Shown piece by piece: positions 1 through 13,733 of a stretch of 64,000 bases of DNA. The DNA is taken from contig MU623344.1 of NCBI GenBank assembly GCA_025201765.1, positions 186,001 through 250,000 on the forward strand. The letters run 5' to 3'. The first letter of the stretch is position 1. Each line of letters begins with the position of its first letter. The position numbers were made by a program, and so were the translations under genes. Under the pieces are notes generated by a model that was not told the DNA's origin, did no database searches, and saw nothing but the letters and a program-made list of their open reading frames with translations. Source of the stretch: Daldinia sp. FL1419. Taxonomy: Eukaryota; Ascomycota; Sordariomycetes; Xylariales; Hypoxylaceae.

Positions 1-716
1 TAGACGATGTTCTTGATAAGGTTGTGCAGGACGACGATAGCTCGGAGGGTACCTTATTCTGGACAGTGATGGACGCGGCGAATCGACATGTAGCAGCACC
101 TACGATAGCGACTGGCCACTTCTTCCGCGTGGCTAGCGGAAACCGGGCACAGAGGTTAAAGGCTGTGAAGAATTTAGATATTCCGAAGCCGCAGCGTGTG
201 GATGTAAAGGACAAGGACAATATTATCGAGAGTCTACGTCGGGCAGTTTACGCGTCCTTCCTCTGTTCATTTTGTCAGGGCCTCGAACTTATTGCACGAG
301 CATCCAAGGACGAGGGTTGGGACGTCAATCTAGGAAAGTGCATTCAAATCTGGAGAGCTGGTTGCATCATTCAAGAAGATCACATCGCCGATATGCTCGA
401 ACCCGTTCTCCTTAACGCAAAAGAGCCGATCATGAACATGAAGCTCATCGACGAGGTCGCCGCCGACTTGCGGAATAACTTCGACGCATTGAAACAGATT
501 ACGCTCAAAGCTATCGAATGGGATAACTACGTCCCTGCCATCAGCGCCAGTTTGGAATATATAAAATATGTGGGCGGAGGAATGCTAGCAACCCAGTTCA
601 TGGAAGCGGAGATGGATTTCTTCGGCGCACACGCTTACGATAGGCCGAATGTGAGAGGAGAAGACCCGGGGAAGCCTTCGAAAGGGGCTCATCACTATGA
701 ATGGCGTCCTGCTTGA
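1..716 (+). CDS. 6-phosphogluconate dehydrogenase paralog, C-terminal part (5' end outside window)
   Basis: The open frame enters the window at codon position 3 and ends in TGA at 714-716, giving about 237 residues. They match the all-helical C-terminal domain of 6-phosphogluconate dehydrogenase, the cytosolic pentose-phosphate enzyme that oxidatively decarboxylates 6-phosphogluconate to ribulose 5-phosphate. Visible landmarks are VVQDDDSSEGT near the edge, the helix containing CQIWRAGCIIQEDHIAD-type residues (here IQIWRAGCIIQEDHIAD), the FGAHAYDRP segment and the tail ending HHYEWRPA. The Rossmann domain and the catalytic Lys/Asn segment lie upstream of the window. No intron is apparent here. 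The residue before DFFGAH is Met, where the classical enzyme has the Arg of QRDYFGAH, so this looks like the divergent fungal paralog rather than the canonical GND1. The family is clear; the exact substrate is not. Confidence 0.9.
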   Translation, partial: DDVLDKVVQDDDSSEGTLFWTVMDAANRHVAAPTIATGHFFRVASGNRAQRLKAVKNLDIPKPQRVDVKDKDNIIESLRRAVYASFLCSFCQGLELIARASKDEGWDVNLGKCIQIWRAGCIIQEDHIADMLEPVLLNAKEPIMNMKLIDEVAADLRNNFDALKQITLKAIEWDNYVPAISASLEYIKYVGGGMLATQFMEAEMDFFGAHAYDRPNVRGEDPGKPSKGAHHYEWRPA

Positions 717-3700
717 ACCACTACTATGGAAGCCTCGAGCGCGTCTTCTATATAATCTACGAGACTATTTACTTATCGTTTGAAGCGATGGCTGGTCTTT
801 TCAGGAGAACTCGACACGACTGGATTGCCAGATATTTGAGATTTACGCATTTGAAGTTTCAATATGCTATGGAGGATTCAAAAATAATGAATTAGAATGT
901 GAACCGAGTCGTCACGATTAATATTAGCCAGCAGTATGTATATTAGGATAAGTAAATAGGTGTCTTTAACAGGAAGCCATGTTATTTATGTTGTCTCAAC
1001 AAAAGGTCGTAGTAACATATAACTTTATCTCACGACTCTCGTATAGAATAAGCATATCAATCACTCCGTACGGAATACATACAATAATCCAACATAGACT
1101 TTTTATTACCGAAATCGAAATTTAGAAATTAAATTATTGATCTCCTAGGTACCTAGTTTATGTTATTATTAAATATTACAATCGTAAACACATCATTCTA
1201 TTTCTCCCAAATAGGTGCCATTCCCAAATGCTTTACGTGAGCGTTATGTGAGCCTCGAGATACCACGCCCTCTACGTACCATCCCAAAAGCTGATGTCCG
1301 ATATATTTGCCGATGGCTAACCCTCCGATCGATATATCTAATAGCACGTTTCATCTGCTAGTGATACGCACCTAGGTAGTCTCGTGGACCCGCCGGTTGG
1401 TGTGTTGGATGGAAAAGTTTGCGTTTCATGGCTCGCAACCGCGTGGCCGGGACATGACTCAAGTTGAGCGCCCCCGTCCCAAACGAAGCTCACACAAGGA
1501 TGCCGTTGTGAATTCATGCTCATTTGATGTCGACGGTTGGTGAGTCATCGCTGGTACGTGCTCCCACCCTCGGCGTAGAATAAGCTGCTACCTCTAACGC
1601 CAACACTAACTAACCCCCCTCGGTCCGAGTGTCCATCCTAACGCGAACTTCCTCGCCCTTCTTACCGCGCCGAGTTACAGCTGGACAAGTGTGTAGCTTT
1701 TCATGCCCAAGGGTACACCACTCCGAGGATGCGATATGGAGTTATCTTCGGATCACAAGGGAAGGCGGATGTCAGACAATCTAACAACTGAAAAGGAGAA
1801 AAGCTTTTTCTCGGCGTGCGGACTACTGGCTAGGCAGCAAGAGGATCCATGCCACTGACACGGTTACTAGACGTGGCCCTAGACTGGGAGGTAGACGCTG
1901 ACTACGCGATCACGATGGCTGACCAGCATCGTATACAAGCTTAAAGTTCTTTCCAGTCAAGAGATCTTCCCCGCAAACCTAGATAGCCTATAGATCTAAT
2001 CACCGAGATAACTACGTAGATACTTCTCTGACCTAACCTGTCTCTTGCCTCCGTAAGCGCTTTGGCTTGTCGCCGTCATCAAGCCCGAATATCCTCTCGA
2101 AGCCGAGACCTGCTCTCTCTAGTGTACGGCTCACGTGCTAGAGGTGTGCTTTTCATACCGCGTATAAGCTTACTAGTGGGGGCCGAAGCATTAGGGGAGG
2201 GGGTTTGCGAAGCGCGTCGCGGAACGACGGATGAGCCTCGCGGCGTGAGAGAAAAGGCTTTCCCCGCATAGTTTCGGAATCATGTGGTTTCGCGCGGGCG
2301 TGTCGTGTCTGTCCATGTGCGAGTTTGCCAACCCGTCTAATCTTTCCAAGTCCTTGCCGATCCGACGTCTCCTAAGTACGCAAAGCCTTGCGTAATAGGA
2401 ACTCCCAACTGCGGAGTCTCTGGTCGAGCTATGAGCTATGGCTTCCTTCGCGCGGCGGTGCTGACTTTCTGTCTCGGACCCTCTGCTTCCGTGGGCGAGG
2501 TCGAGCCGAAAGACGCTCCGAGTGAAACGAGGCTGAGGACGTTCGGGGCTGAGGATATTGCATCTTATCGTTGCTTCTTGCCCTTGTCTGCCTCCTGCTC
2601 TGCCCGACTGATGATCTTGGCAATCCGATATGGGGTGTGCTATGGACTGAATAGCCTAGCCTGCTGGCTTATATGACGCCGCTGATAATATTTCGGGAGG
2701 CTGGCCAGCTAAGCACTATAGACAACCGGGCGTTCTGTAAGCAAAGGCAGATAACGGCCGACCGACCGTTCCTCACACTGTAGTTATTCGTTGATCAACA
2801 ATTTAGTTACTTCCGCAGGTGTGTATTCGGCCAAATATGTAAGCTGCTGGCGATCGCCCGACATTGTACACCGTGTTATCGCCGTCATCATTATTCTGGG
2901 ATTAATTAGAAGAGCGTTACACATTTGATATCATCCCACGGTAACATCATGATAGGATCACGATCACGGTCACGGTCACACCACGACAAAATTTGATAAT
3001 ACCAATCGACATTCTTGCTTTCGGCACAGCTTAGCTCATGATGCAGCGAAAAGTCATTCACCGAGAGGGCTGCTATGTGCAATTGTCTCAGCTAGTTATC
3101 TAGAATACGGAAGAAATACCACGCTATGTAATGCGGGCAGGCCGATAAATATCTATTCCGTAGGGCTCAGCCCTTAAATGGCTTGGGATCCTTCCAATAG
3201 ACGTTCTTTACCTGGTGCTGGGCCGCCTAATATAGTAATGAGAAGCTTCGCTGCTGCTGCCTAGGAGGGCGGGCTACCTAGGTACCTGGCTGCCGCGGTC
3301 GGGCATTTCGTCTCAGATCAGAATTACCGTCGTTATTGAAGCTTACTGTAGTTATATGCTACAGACCGGGCCTTGTCTGACCAGTGGGGGTTGGCAGGAC
3401 ACAGGATGGCGACTTTGCGACCTTGCGACGTCGAGGTTCCGTCGCAATATTTTCTTCCTACCGAGTTGGATTGCGTGTAGATTCTAGAATAAACGAGAAG
3501 TAGCGTGGGTTTGCACGCCGGGTCCTGAGCCGGGACGTCGAGGGGTTCTCGGAAAATGGAAAGGATCGCACTACCTGCTCGGACACTTGTCCGAATATGT
3601 ACATGGAATTCTCTGTATGTAGGCTAGATTGGAGGATTACTGGCTGACGGATCACTTACGCATAATGCTGCAAGTTTGATTAGTTACCTTTCCCACTACC

Positions 3701-6700
3701 TTATAGGGTCATATCATGTATCAATAGAGAATCGTTACAGCCCAAAGCGTCTATCTCAATCAGGCGGGCATATCACGTTTGATGGTTCTGTTCTAGCGTT
3801 TGCTGACCAACGCCTCGTGTTGGTAGGCGGCGTTAAGCAAAAAAAGCACGTAACGTATTACAGTTTAATATCGGCTCTCCGGGAAGGGCGAGAAGACCAA
3901 ATCTCCGTATTTCTCATCTAGATCGGCCCCATATTCGCTAAGTGTGATCTCTAAAGCTAACAGTCCACACAGCCTACGGCCATTTGTAAGTGGCCGAAAT
4001 GTGGAAATCTTGGGTCGTCGAACTGCCCGTAGGTCCCGAAGCTTGGCTCGCCCCCTTGAGCTATCCGGTTTGTTGTGGACACAGAGCAACTGAGCGAAGG
4101 GGAACCCGTTGGGGTCCAAGCCTCACCGATGACGACGTCGCGAGAAAAACCCGAGTTGTGTCTTGTTTTTGTCTTGCGTTGAGGTTAGATTTCTCGTGAT
4201 GACAAACCGAGGCAGGGAAGAATCCAAGGTAGGTGAACGCGCAATTTTCTGGACCGTGATAATGGCAGTGCTTTTCCTGGACCTTGTTATTCGCATCTGG
4301 GCTGCCTGCAAGTCAATTATTCTAGTAATGCGGGGAACGCATGGAGACGGAGACGGAGAAGGCGAAGATAGGGAAGCCTAGAAGTTCTCCATAAGTTTGA
4401 AGATGGCATGTTTACCACAATCGATAAACTGAGCCTCTGCCAAAGCCGCGGGATATACGTATTGCAGATACGCAGCATGGTACCTATTAGCTTGCAAGGA
4501 TAGCCTGAACACATGGAGGTGTCGGCTGAAGCCAGATTCTCATAGAGCCAGACGAGAGAGAGCCAGATGAGAGCCAGGTGAAGCCAAGGTTTCACACGCT
4601 GGCAACGAATATGAAGAAAATGTCTCGGGCGTGTTGCCTTGCCTTCTACGAACTCGAAAAAACTTGCATGAGGTAGGGTATAGATCTTGGAAGGGTACAG
4701 TGTCTGTCTGTATGAATTGTCAACGAGATCGACTCCCCCCTCCAGAAAGCGTCACTAAAGGGGTTCTGGGATGGGTGGATTATCTTAAGAGTGGATTCAG
4801 GCGGTGCAAGATGTAATTTACTCATGCTGACGATGCTGATTGGGCCAGCATTCTTATTAAATATTTTTAATTGGATGAAAGATTAGCCCCATGTATCGTG
4901 GTAAAATCGGAAATGTCCTATAAGGAGGCGGGGCGAAAATAAGTCGCTCACCCAAAGGGAACATGCATCGTGACGTTTTGTAGTGTATCTTACCTTACCA
5001 TGTAGGTACACACACTAGAGAGTACTACTGGTATCCGCCACCACGAAAGGAAGCATTTTGGAAGTTTGCTACGTCTATGGTGGAGCCAAGAAGACCTCGA
5101 TTTGGTATGGGCGTGGTCGAGCGCGTGGTTGATCGCGTGGCATGTGATCATGTGTTGATGTCGGGTCAGGAACCATGTTGTGCCGAAAGATTCAAGTCAT
5201 CCCTGAAGTAAACGTTTATCAAGCTAGGTTGGATCTTGATGGGTGATGACTTTGGGTAGGTGTAGAGTTTTGGGCCAGCGTGTTATTCACAGTTATTCAC
5301 AACTCTCTAACCGTGCTATGGTACTCCTTGCTAGTAAAGAGAGATATACCCCACGGATGCATACCCGGGCACGTATGAAAGGTCTCGATAGTGCAGCCAG
5401 TAAACGCCATATTCCACCACTTAAACCTGATTAGGTGCCGGATGGAATCCTCGGAAGAAAGCGGAGTGCATACAACGTAAGTTGAACAGCAATATGAACC
5501 TCTTCCCCTCTCCCAATACGATACGTAAAAAATATATTTTAGATAGTCCTGATAGTATGGCGGCTTGTTAGAAGCCGCGCGGTAATTGATGGATTCATAG
5601 CGGCTAATTTACCGATATGACTGTCATGAAGTGTCTTATGATGAGATTCTGATCTGACTGAGAGTAATTTTTGCCGCCCGGACTCCAGGGTCTAGGGTGT
5701 GACTATCGTATTTTCAATATGCAGGCGTCTGTATTCCTTGGCCTCTTCCATCCGGCGGTGCCTTACACACATGAAGAATAGAGACACTGGTAGGACTGGC
5801 TGTATGAACTCGAATGAGTTTCGAAAGCGTGCCTTTAGGACCTTTCTTCCCTTTTTTCTTTTTCTTTTTCCCTTTTTTTTTTTTCCTGGCGCCATCCCAT
5901 GTCGTCTTAACATCATCAGCTGGTGTCTAAACTAATATTTTAAATATTTCCTAGCGAGATGGAATCTCAACAATTTCGGTACGACCTATAGAAAATTTTC
6001 ATGTTTAACGTCTAGCCAGGCACACAATCCATACACGAATGCGTTACTCCGATTTCGCGCTGAATCAAGAAGTAGGTCTCGCCAAAGTCCGGTTCTTCTG
6101 GCTCATAAAATATAGATATATAGGGCGAATTATTGGGGTGGAAGGGTTTTTTAGCCAAGTTTGACGAGTTTGAGTCATCGCAGAATCATTCTGGGCAGCA
6201 AATTAAGAAGTCGTATTTGATTGGTCGCTGTGGCAAAAAGGTGTGGTCTTTGTAAAGGGACTAAATCTGCGGGAACGACTTTGTTTCGCGACGGCCTCGC
6301 CATCCCTGCTGATACAGTGATTCGCGCAGAACTGTCGGTGACAATCATACCTTATTTTGCTAACACCCCCCCCAACTCCTTTAACTCGCTATCTCTTCGA
6401 TTCGATTGTCAGAAAGACAACATACCTCCCACGTACCTACTTCATAAGTACCTCCTAGACAGGCTGATTTCTCTAAACGAGTTGTCGTCATTAAGGACAC
6501 TTGTCTAGCCTCGTAAAGCGTCTTGCTGCTACACTACTGGTTGCAAACGCATCTAGGTCCTTGAAAAGTCTTAAGGATAGTCTAAAAGTCCCTCTATTAT
6601 CTTGCATGATGGAAACGACTCTGGATCAACAGCAATCGTAGAGATATCTGCCTCGAGTTACGGGTACGCATGTAATACGAATACCCCTCAATGTTGCCGC

Positions 6701-9700
6701 TTGTGAACTGGTCTTCATTGGTGTGAGATGCAGCGTGGGCTTGGAATAGAGGTCTCTGGACTTCCCGCCCGCGTCTGCTGTACGCGAAATGCTACGAAGT
6801 ACTACGGAATTGCATAGTACCTAGGTCTCATATTGGCCCCATTACACAACCTTCACACTATGTTAAGTTGAGTTATTAGATTCAATGGCCACCCCAAAGC
6901 TGTCCTCCCTTAGTACCCCGCTGCTTGGATAACCTTCGGAAAGCTCCTTTCATAACATCATCGTAGTCACCCTATGCCATTCTACAGAGACAGGTATCTA
7001 GTTGCAACGGCATTTTGTCTTGATTCTCAGCTAGAACATGGCTTAGAAGGTATGTAGTAGTAGGATCCTTGTTAATATCTAGCCCACGTCATTTGCTCGT
7101 TCGTGATCTTTGGCGACGTAGTTTCTGGTACGAGGGGCTACTTGGTTAAGATGATCCGATTCGCTTTAGTTACGCGTTTTGTACCTTTAAATATCTTACC
7201 GTCTAGGGCGTCCACTTTAAGAATCAATTACCTAACCTAGGCAGGTAACGAAGGGAATAGTAGGTCTTATTATGGATTTATATTAAGGTGAGGATGAGTC
7301 CCTCTGGATACGCCGTATCGCTTCATCTGTTACTTGACCCGCCCGAGCGAATTTCCCTCCCCTCTAAAGAAATATATCTAGATTTTGACGTTCAAGTTAC
7401 GGATGATACATTATGTACTTGAGATATGATTAAAACCTCGCTACTATAGATAGGGAGTGGCTGATTTCATTTGGTAAACCAAGCAACTAGGCAACGCGAG
7501 GCTTGCCCGAGCTGCGCCCGATAAAGGACCCTGGCTTTCTGGTGGGCCAGTATGTACATATTTTTGGGCAATTTTGGCCCGCCACAGAGTTACAAAAGAC
7601 GGGATCCATACGGATGACTCCTATCCGAAACAAGTAATGAGAATCTGCTTGGTAAATAGTAGCAGAGGGGAGCCCGTGGCAAGCAACAATGACACAATAC
7701 TCCGATTTACGGTTACGGATGACTCTAACCTCGACTCGGCATCAAAGGAACTTGTTAGATGCTTGAATTTAGGTCGTTGATTTTCAACCTTAGTAGATAA
7801 GGCTGCGAAACCCAGACGAAAATAGCAATAAAGGGGTTGGAAAGTAGATGAAAGGCTGAGGCAAAGCCGGCTGTCGTCTAGGCTGACAAGATTTTATGAT
7901 ATGGAATGTGTGACCTATCCCACAGGGAAAACAGCCTGGAGAGAATACAAGGACCCAGTTGCAACTGTTCCAGATACGATGTTAGCAGCAGCTTTTTTAT
8001 TATATATATAATACGAATCACTCGTGACGGCACTTTTCGTCGAGGTATTATGCAGGCTTTCGTTGGACATGCGGAGTTGGCTGCGCTGATGTATCCGAGA
8101 CTATGGTGCTGGACGTTTCTAGACCATAGTTCCAGAGTTCTTCGAATTCCATCCCTTGGTAACCATACAGCCATAATGGCTTCGCCCTAGAGAAAGGAAG
8201 AGAATAATACTATAGGCACGAGGAGGGTGTTGCACAAATCTATCACGTCCAGTAAAGCCCTGTCGCCCGTTGCCGCTGCCGCCGCCCTTTCGGTGGCAAC
8301 AGACCAAACAATCCGAAGCAAACCTCGCAGCCCAGTCATCTCTTTCAATGATTCCATAGGATGTCTCGTAGAGGTAATAATTACACTATACGGTAAACCA
8401 TTATGAAGAACGAGAGTCGACATAGGATCGTAGGATACATGCCTATAGGTTAATAGGCAGCCTAGCCAGATAGCTAGCCATTCTTTCAGGCGAATATAGC
8501 GTGATTGGTGGTAATAGATGACCAACTTAACTAAATACCCAGGGGCAAGGCAATTTATACTGCCGCTAGGCTTGATATATGTAGTCTGCCATCTGCTAAG
8601 TGACAGTAGGCTTGCGAGCTGCAAAACGGAATGAGAAAGGAAGATGACGGAGAAAAACCAATGACGAGGATTCGTCAAAGGAGGGGTGGCGGAAGGGTGT
8701 GTGCGGTTGGGGTCAGTGGAGGGATGAGATGACTCTTGAACTTTTCACTTTCACTTTTGTTGCCCCTGGCATCTTAGCAGTAAGCTTTAAGTTGGCAGTA
8801 TATGTATAAGGTATATAGCCAAAGCCCATCGTAGCGACACTAAACTGTTGGAGAATAACCTTCCAATGGCTAAGTGGGTATTGGGAACTTTTGGGATTGT
8901 GGAATTTCCGACAAGATTTATTATTAAGCTGGAAATGATCTATAAAATATGCCCGTTAGGTTAGTTAGGTAATTACGAACATACACGTATTGTGTATCTA
9001 CCTAAAGTACATTAGCGTTATGTGGGTACTATGTATAAACAGCGTATTACATATGTATTTCAACATCAAATACACGTGCAGTGGGCAAGGTTCAACTATG
9101 GTATACATACATAAGATACTAACAAGGATATATACAAAGACCAATGGAATGAGATTTCCACCCAGCGATTATGCATATGGAGGCCAATAATAGAGGGGTC
9201 GGTACGTATTACTCGGGCTGCCAGCGAGTGGCTACTATTCCTAATCTGGAATGATGGGTTGCAGTCTTGCATATTTGGAGGGTGTTTCGACAACACCTCC
9301 AGCCTCGCCTTCAATGGTCCGTCATACAATCTAGTGCAAGATTTAACCAATGGTAAAAGACGATTTACTTAGTAGAAGTGGAGCATGAATAGACAAGCCC
9401 CATGCTAAAATATTTCAAGAAGTATAATTGGTTTAAAAAATAAAAGGTTTTATGTATGTACATATGTAGGCAGGAACTCCATGGTGGTCTGTACAATATA
9501 CATACACATTTATTATGTACAATCCCATGTCCTCCAAGACCCCCCAGGGTTGACTCCAGGTACAAACGGAATTCTCTGTTGCGGTTTGTTATTCAAAACT
9601 CGTCAGTGCCCCAAGCGTCGGCTGCCTTTTCCCGTTTCCTTTCTCTCTTATCGAACAAGGCCGCCGCAATGTTCGATTTGAAGATCTAAAACGACGACAA

Positions 9701-9800
9701 GGCGACTTTCTTGAAAGTCTGCTCTCGAATATTATTGTAAAAAAGAGCAAATTCATAACGAATAACCTCCTGCTATTTATTTTTATTCTATTTTCCACAT
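717..9800. other. long intergenic region, no supportable gene
   Basis: I see no reading frame with a recognisable family, good codon bias or a consistent splice structure. Short frames exist on both strands (the longest is 163 codons, 8187-8678, minus strand) but look like chance. The stretch contains copies of the palindromic TAGGTACCTA-type motif (around 1144-1156 and 3276-3289), a short CACGGT tandem near 2957-2980, a GAGCCAG-type degenerate repeat near 4540-4585 and a pyrimidine/poly-T tract at about 5850-5885. Confidence 0.6.
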
Positions 9801-11610
9801 TTGAATTTTGACCATTATTGGTTTGCTCCAAGCAGTCATCTCCCCTCCATCCTAAAAGTCATCTTTGTTCATCCCCTCGGTTCGCCAGTGGCATTGACTT
9901 GCACTCTTGCTATCCGAAAAACAAAAAGAAACAAAGTCTCAAAAAAATAAAAGGGGAGTCTGTTCATTGGACACCTCAGAAAAACGGGAAAGATATTAAA
10001 CGAAGCAATTCAAATACTCCCCCAAAATTGTGCCCCAATGCAAGTTAACAGTCCTACGACAAATATTACTATTATTCCCTTTCCCTCATTTTAAAAAAAA
10101 ACCCCAACAAGACGCCACATTAAAAAGAAGAACACGCCGTTTGCATCATTTTCGACTCACGTTACCAACCTAATTGTACAGTTATTTTTTGTTCGTCAAG
10201 AAAACATTCATCTCCTCTCAACTCTTTGTTCTTTGGTCAATCGCCACTGCCTCTTGGATCTGGACCCATTCCCAGGCTTCCACGCGTGTGACCGTCATTT
10301 TTCCCTTGCAACGTGCTAGTTCAAGGTTGGAGTCACTCGGGAGACCCGTTTTATACAGTCTATATTCGGCGCCTGTGTGTTAACGGGCACAGTCTAGTCT
10401 AGCCACCTAAGCCATCCGCCATCCATCATCCAAAAGCAGCCCGGCTTATCTTAGCGGGTCCGGGGGGTTTGTCTTTCAGCACCTGAGCACCTACCACCCC
10501 CCTAAAAAGATTGAGCAAAGACCACCTGTACAACAGCCCACATAGCGGTAATGATCGGAGTCTTCGCCACCTCACACACCTGCAAAAGAGTCATCGCATA
10601 GGTACCCAAAGGCCACTTTGGACTTAACAGCACCCTGTCACTTTTTCGCCTTCACTCTTTTTATCTTTCTATCCTTGGATTCGATTCGGAACACGCGACT
10701 CATTGAAATCTCTCCGCTCCCTCTAGTCTCCGAGTTCATATGTTGTCGCCTGGTTTGCCTCCGGTATAACTTCAAACTTTAAAAAGGACAACGGAGTCTC
10801 CCTTGTTTCTCACCGATTTACCACCCCGATCTTAGGACATCTACTAGCCCGCATATGCACACTTCACCGGTACAAGATCAGTGGTCGCAGCCTATGTTGT
10901 ACCTTGCATAATCGATCATAATCGGATCTCTCTCAACCTCGCATCTATTAACAAGAATAAATTTGGTCCCCAATTGTAGCCAATCCAACGTCACCTGAAT
11001 TATACGAATCGCGACCGACTTCCAATAATCGATTAATACACGGATACGTACGGATACGTACGAATACCATACGATTACACGTTTCAATTTCGAGACGCGA
11101 CGCAACAGATCGCAACGTCATTCTCTCTCAACCACTCGCAATTTATACTTTTCAATAATCCTGAATAATTCTTTCTTCTCTTCACTTATAACCTCCATCC
11201 TCACCTTCTTGACCCTGTGGATATTATTAGTTCGGTAGGCGCGTTCAGCTCGATGCATATCTAGCTGGTACGACTACTGTTACTACCTCCTAACTTTTGT
11301 TTCCTTAGTAGAAGCAAATAGCCACAACATGCAGTTTGCGATAGCCATCTTCTCTACTCCAGTCGTCCGTCCCGCACAGTCTTCCGGTTTGATCGTTAGT
11401 GAAATTTTGGTTGCTAGTACTCGTATCTAGAAACCTCACTCTTCTTTGACTTTACGGCAGTTTCATAACATCACATGTTGTTGTGAAGCCGCTTCCTATT
11501 CGATAAGATTTCACGATACTGTTTTAGTGTAACGATCCAATCGGTTGACTCTGTTCAACGGACGACTGGAGGTTTTTGTCTGATAAAGACCTAACCTCAC
11601 TCTTATCAAG
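9801..11610 (+). promoter_or_regulatory. pyrimidine-rich upstream region and probable long 5' leader of the cyclin gene
   Basis: About 1.8 kb immediately before the cyclin start is rich in CT tracts on the plus strand and short A/T runs, unlike the more even sequence before it. It carries several short upstream ATG frames (for example 9818-10048 and 10174-10383) and a tandem CGGATACGTA-type repeat near 11039-11065. This is the usual look of a long promoter plus 5' UTR of a fungal regulatory gene. The transcription start cannot be placed from sequence alone. Confidence 0.4.
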
Positions 11611-13733
11611 ATGATGTGCAGCGACCAAGATTCGCTGGATTACATCAATTCCTCGCAAAATGGTCCTTATAATTCCTCCATAGCCTCCTCCGCCTCCTCT
11701 TCGTCAGCTTCGGTTTGGTCTGAATCTTCATCCCAAGCCTCTGATGATACCTCCCTATCCATATGTACTTCTGACGCATTAGAACGATGCGATTCCTACG
11801 CTTATATTCGGCGATCTATGCCGTCCCAATCTGATGTTTTATGTAATCAGGTAGTGCCTACAACCTGTTGGACAGGACAACCGCAGCAAACTGAAATTCC
11901 ACAAGAACTACGGCAGAATCCGCGTCGCACTAGTAGTAGTGCGACGTCCAGGTCTGGATGCCCCCCATCTCTGATTCGCCAAAGCGATCGTAAGGTCAAT
12001 TTTGTCGATAGCCTCGTCGGTAAGCAGTAACGATGTATCCCCTACCCAAGTTCTCGCGCTCAATCCCACCTTTAGATTCGTCGACGCAGATAGTTGAAGC
12101 AATCTGGCCTCTGTCTTCCGTTTTCCACCGGCAGGAATTAGGCTCCAAGGCCGTCTTGCCGCTTCGGACTTTTATTCAAGAAACGTTGCGCCGCTCACGT
12201 ACGAGCTACTCTACGTTGCAAGTTGCGCTGTATTATTTGATACTGATTAAGCCACATGTTCCTAAGCACGATTTCACGATGGAGCAGCCCGATGAAGTAC
12301 ACGCGAATCGGGTACTCCAGTGTGGTCGTCGAATGTTTCTTGCCGCCCTAATTCTTGCCTCCAAGTATTTGCAAGACCGAAATTATTCGGCACGAGCCTG
12401 GAGTAAGATTTCGGGGCTCGCTACGCAAGAGATTAACCAAAATGAGATGGCATTTCTAATTGCTGTAAAATGGAAACTTCATATCACTGACGATGTCTTC
12501 AAACGTTGGACCGAAATCGTACTAAGATACACGCCACCACAACCTCCGTCCGGATCCGTTTGCTCCCAGATCTTAGAGCAACAAAACCAGGATTGGAAGA
12601 ACTTGATCCTCGGCCTCGAACCGGAGTTGGGCAACATTGAAGATCTTATCCCACTGAGTCCTTTGGTAACTAAGTCTCGAGAATTGACACCGGTTCCGTC
12701 TCTATCGAGTCTTTCCGCCCAGTCGGACAAGTCAGCCTATCTAAGCGAAACATCTACGCCTAAGACGTATAATCTTCCGTTTGTCATGGAGCCAGCGCCC
12801 GCAACTGTACATACTCCTGGTCGTTTTGCTCCAGCCTTGGGTTTGCTTCCTACTCCTCGCCTAACACCGCAATCCATTGGATTTAGCACTCCTGCTGCGA
12901 GCGCTGCTACTTGCCTACTTAACAGCAAGGGTTCAATGGGGTTTGCCATGGCGCAGGCTGCAAATGTAACTGCCTCGCAGAATTTGGATAGGTGGCCGGG
13001 ATCTCTGAGTTCCTCACCTCTCGGTTACGCTTCCACGCGTCGGTCTTCGCTTGCTAATTCTATTTCAACGGCATCTTCGCCGGAGTCAATGATATCTGAT
13101 ACGTCACGAACGTCTCGCTCATCCTCGATCTCATCAGCTTCGTCTTTGGTCAGCGCGCCGTCCACCAAACTGGATGTTCAGGCGCGATGCCGATATGCGA
13201 AGCTGTGCAGTGAAAGGTACAGCTTAAGACCAGTAATTACTTCAGTACCGGAAGACTTTGAAGAGAATTTCATTACATCCTCTCCCGAATCTTACACCGG
13301 CCCGGTTAGTAAGGATTTCGTACAAATGTCATTGGAGACTCCATTGGCAAGAGGATGTGAATTGGACGAAACTGCGAACGCCGCTCGAGCTCTACAGCAG
13401 CTTCAGAACCAGCTTCAGAACTACCAACAACCGCAGCCTCGTTCTGCTGCCAAGCTAGGCGCCAAACGTAGCCGTCCATTATCCATCGACAATTCGCTCC
13501 AGGAGAACGTGCGCGAAATACTAGGCAGTCAAAGTTACGAAAGGGAATGCTCGGATGTGACGGCTCGCGGTCTCCCGGCAACGGATTTAGGAAACCAACG
13601 GACGCCAGTCTTATCAAATGGAGGCAGGAAACGGATATGTTGCTCCTACGATTCTCGGCCGTTTATTCCCTCAATCCACCCCGCAGTTGGTGGACCAGGT
13701 GGGCCGGGAATGTGGGAAGGTATCTTAAACTAG
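11611..13733 (+). CDS. PCL-type (PHO85-partner) G1/S cyclin
   Basis: Exons 11611-12019 and 12076-13733; the 56-bp intron (GTAAGC...TTTAG) removes an in-frame stop and joins the frames into 688 residues. The join creates the conserved entry to the cyclin fold, NFVDSLV followed by DSSTQIVEAIWP (residues about 131-148). The cyclin box follows to about residue 260 (LPLRTFIQETLRRSR, FLAALILASKYLQDR, KISGLATQEINQNE, FLIAVKWKLH). This matches the fungal PCL1/PCL2 and A. nidulans PclA type, activators of Pho85-like CDKs at G1/S and in conidiation. The N-terminal 130 residues are Ser-rich. The C-terminal 400 are a long disordered Ser/Pro/Gln tail, typical of fungal orthologs and probably a phosphorylation and turnover region. 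The first ATG of the open frame was chosen as start; there are two tandem ATGs. Which CDK it binds is inferred from family. Confidence 0.93.

Noticed and set aside
8187..8678. 163-codon minus-strand open frame
   Set aside because: No domain, no codon bias, Leu/Ser-rich chance composition, and no splice continuation on either side.
10282..10287. ACGCGT, an MCB-type cell-cycle element upstream of the cyclin
   Set aside because: A single 6-mer 1.3 kb from the start codon is expected by chance at about this rate; no SCB or second MCB nearby.
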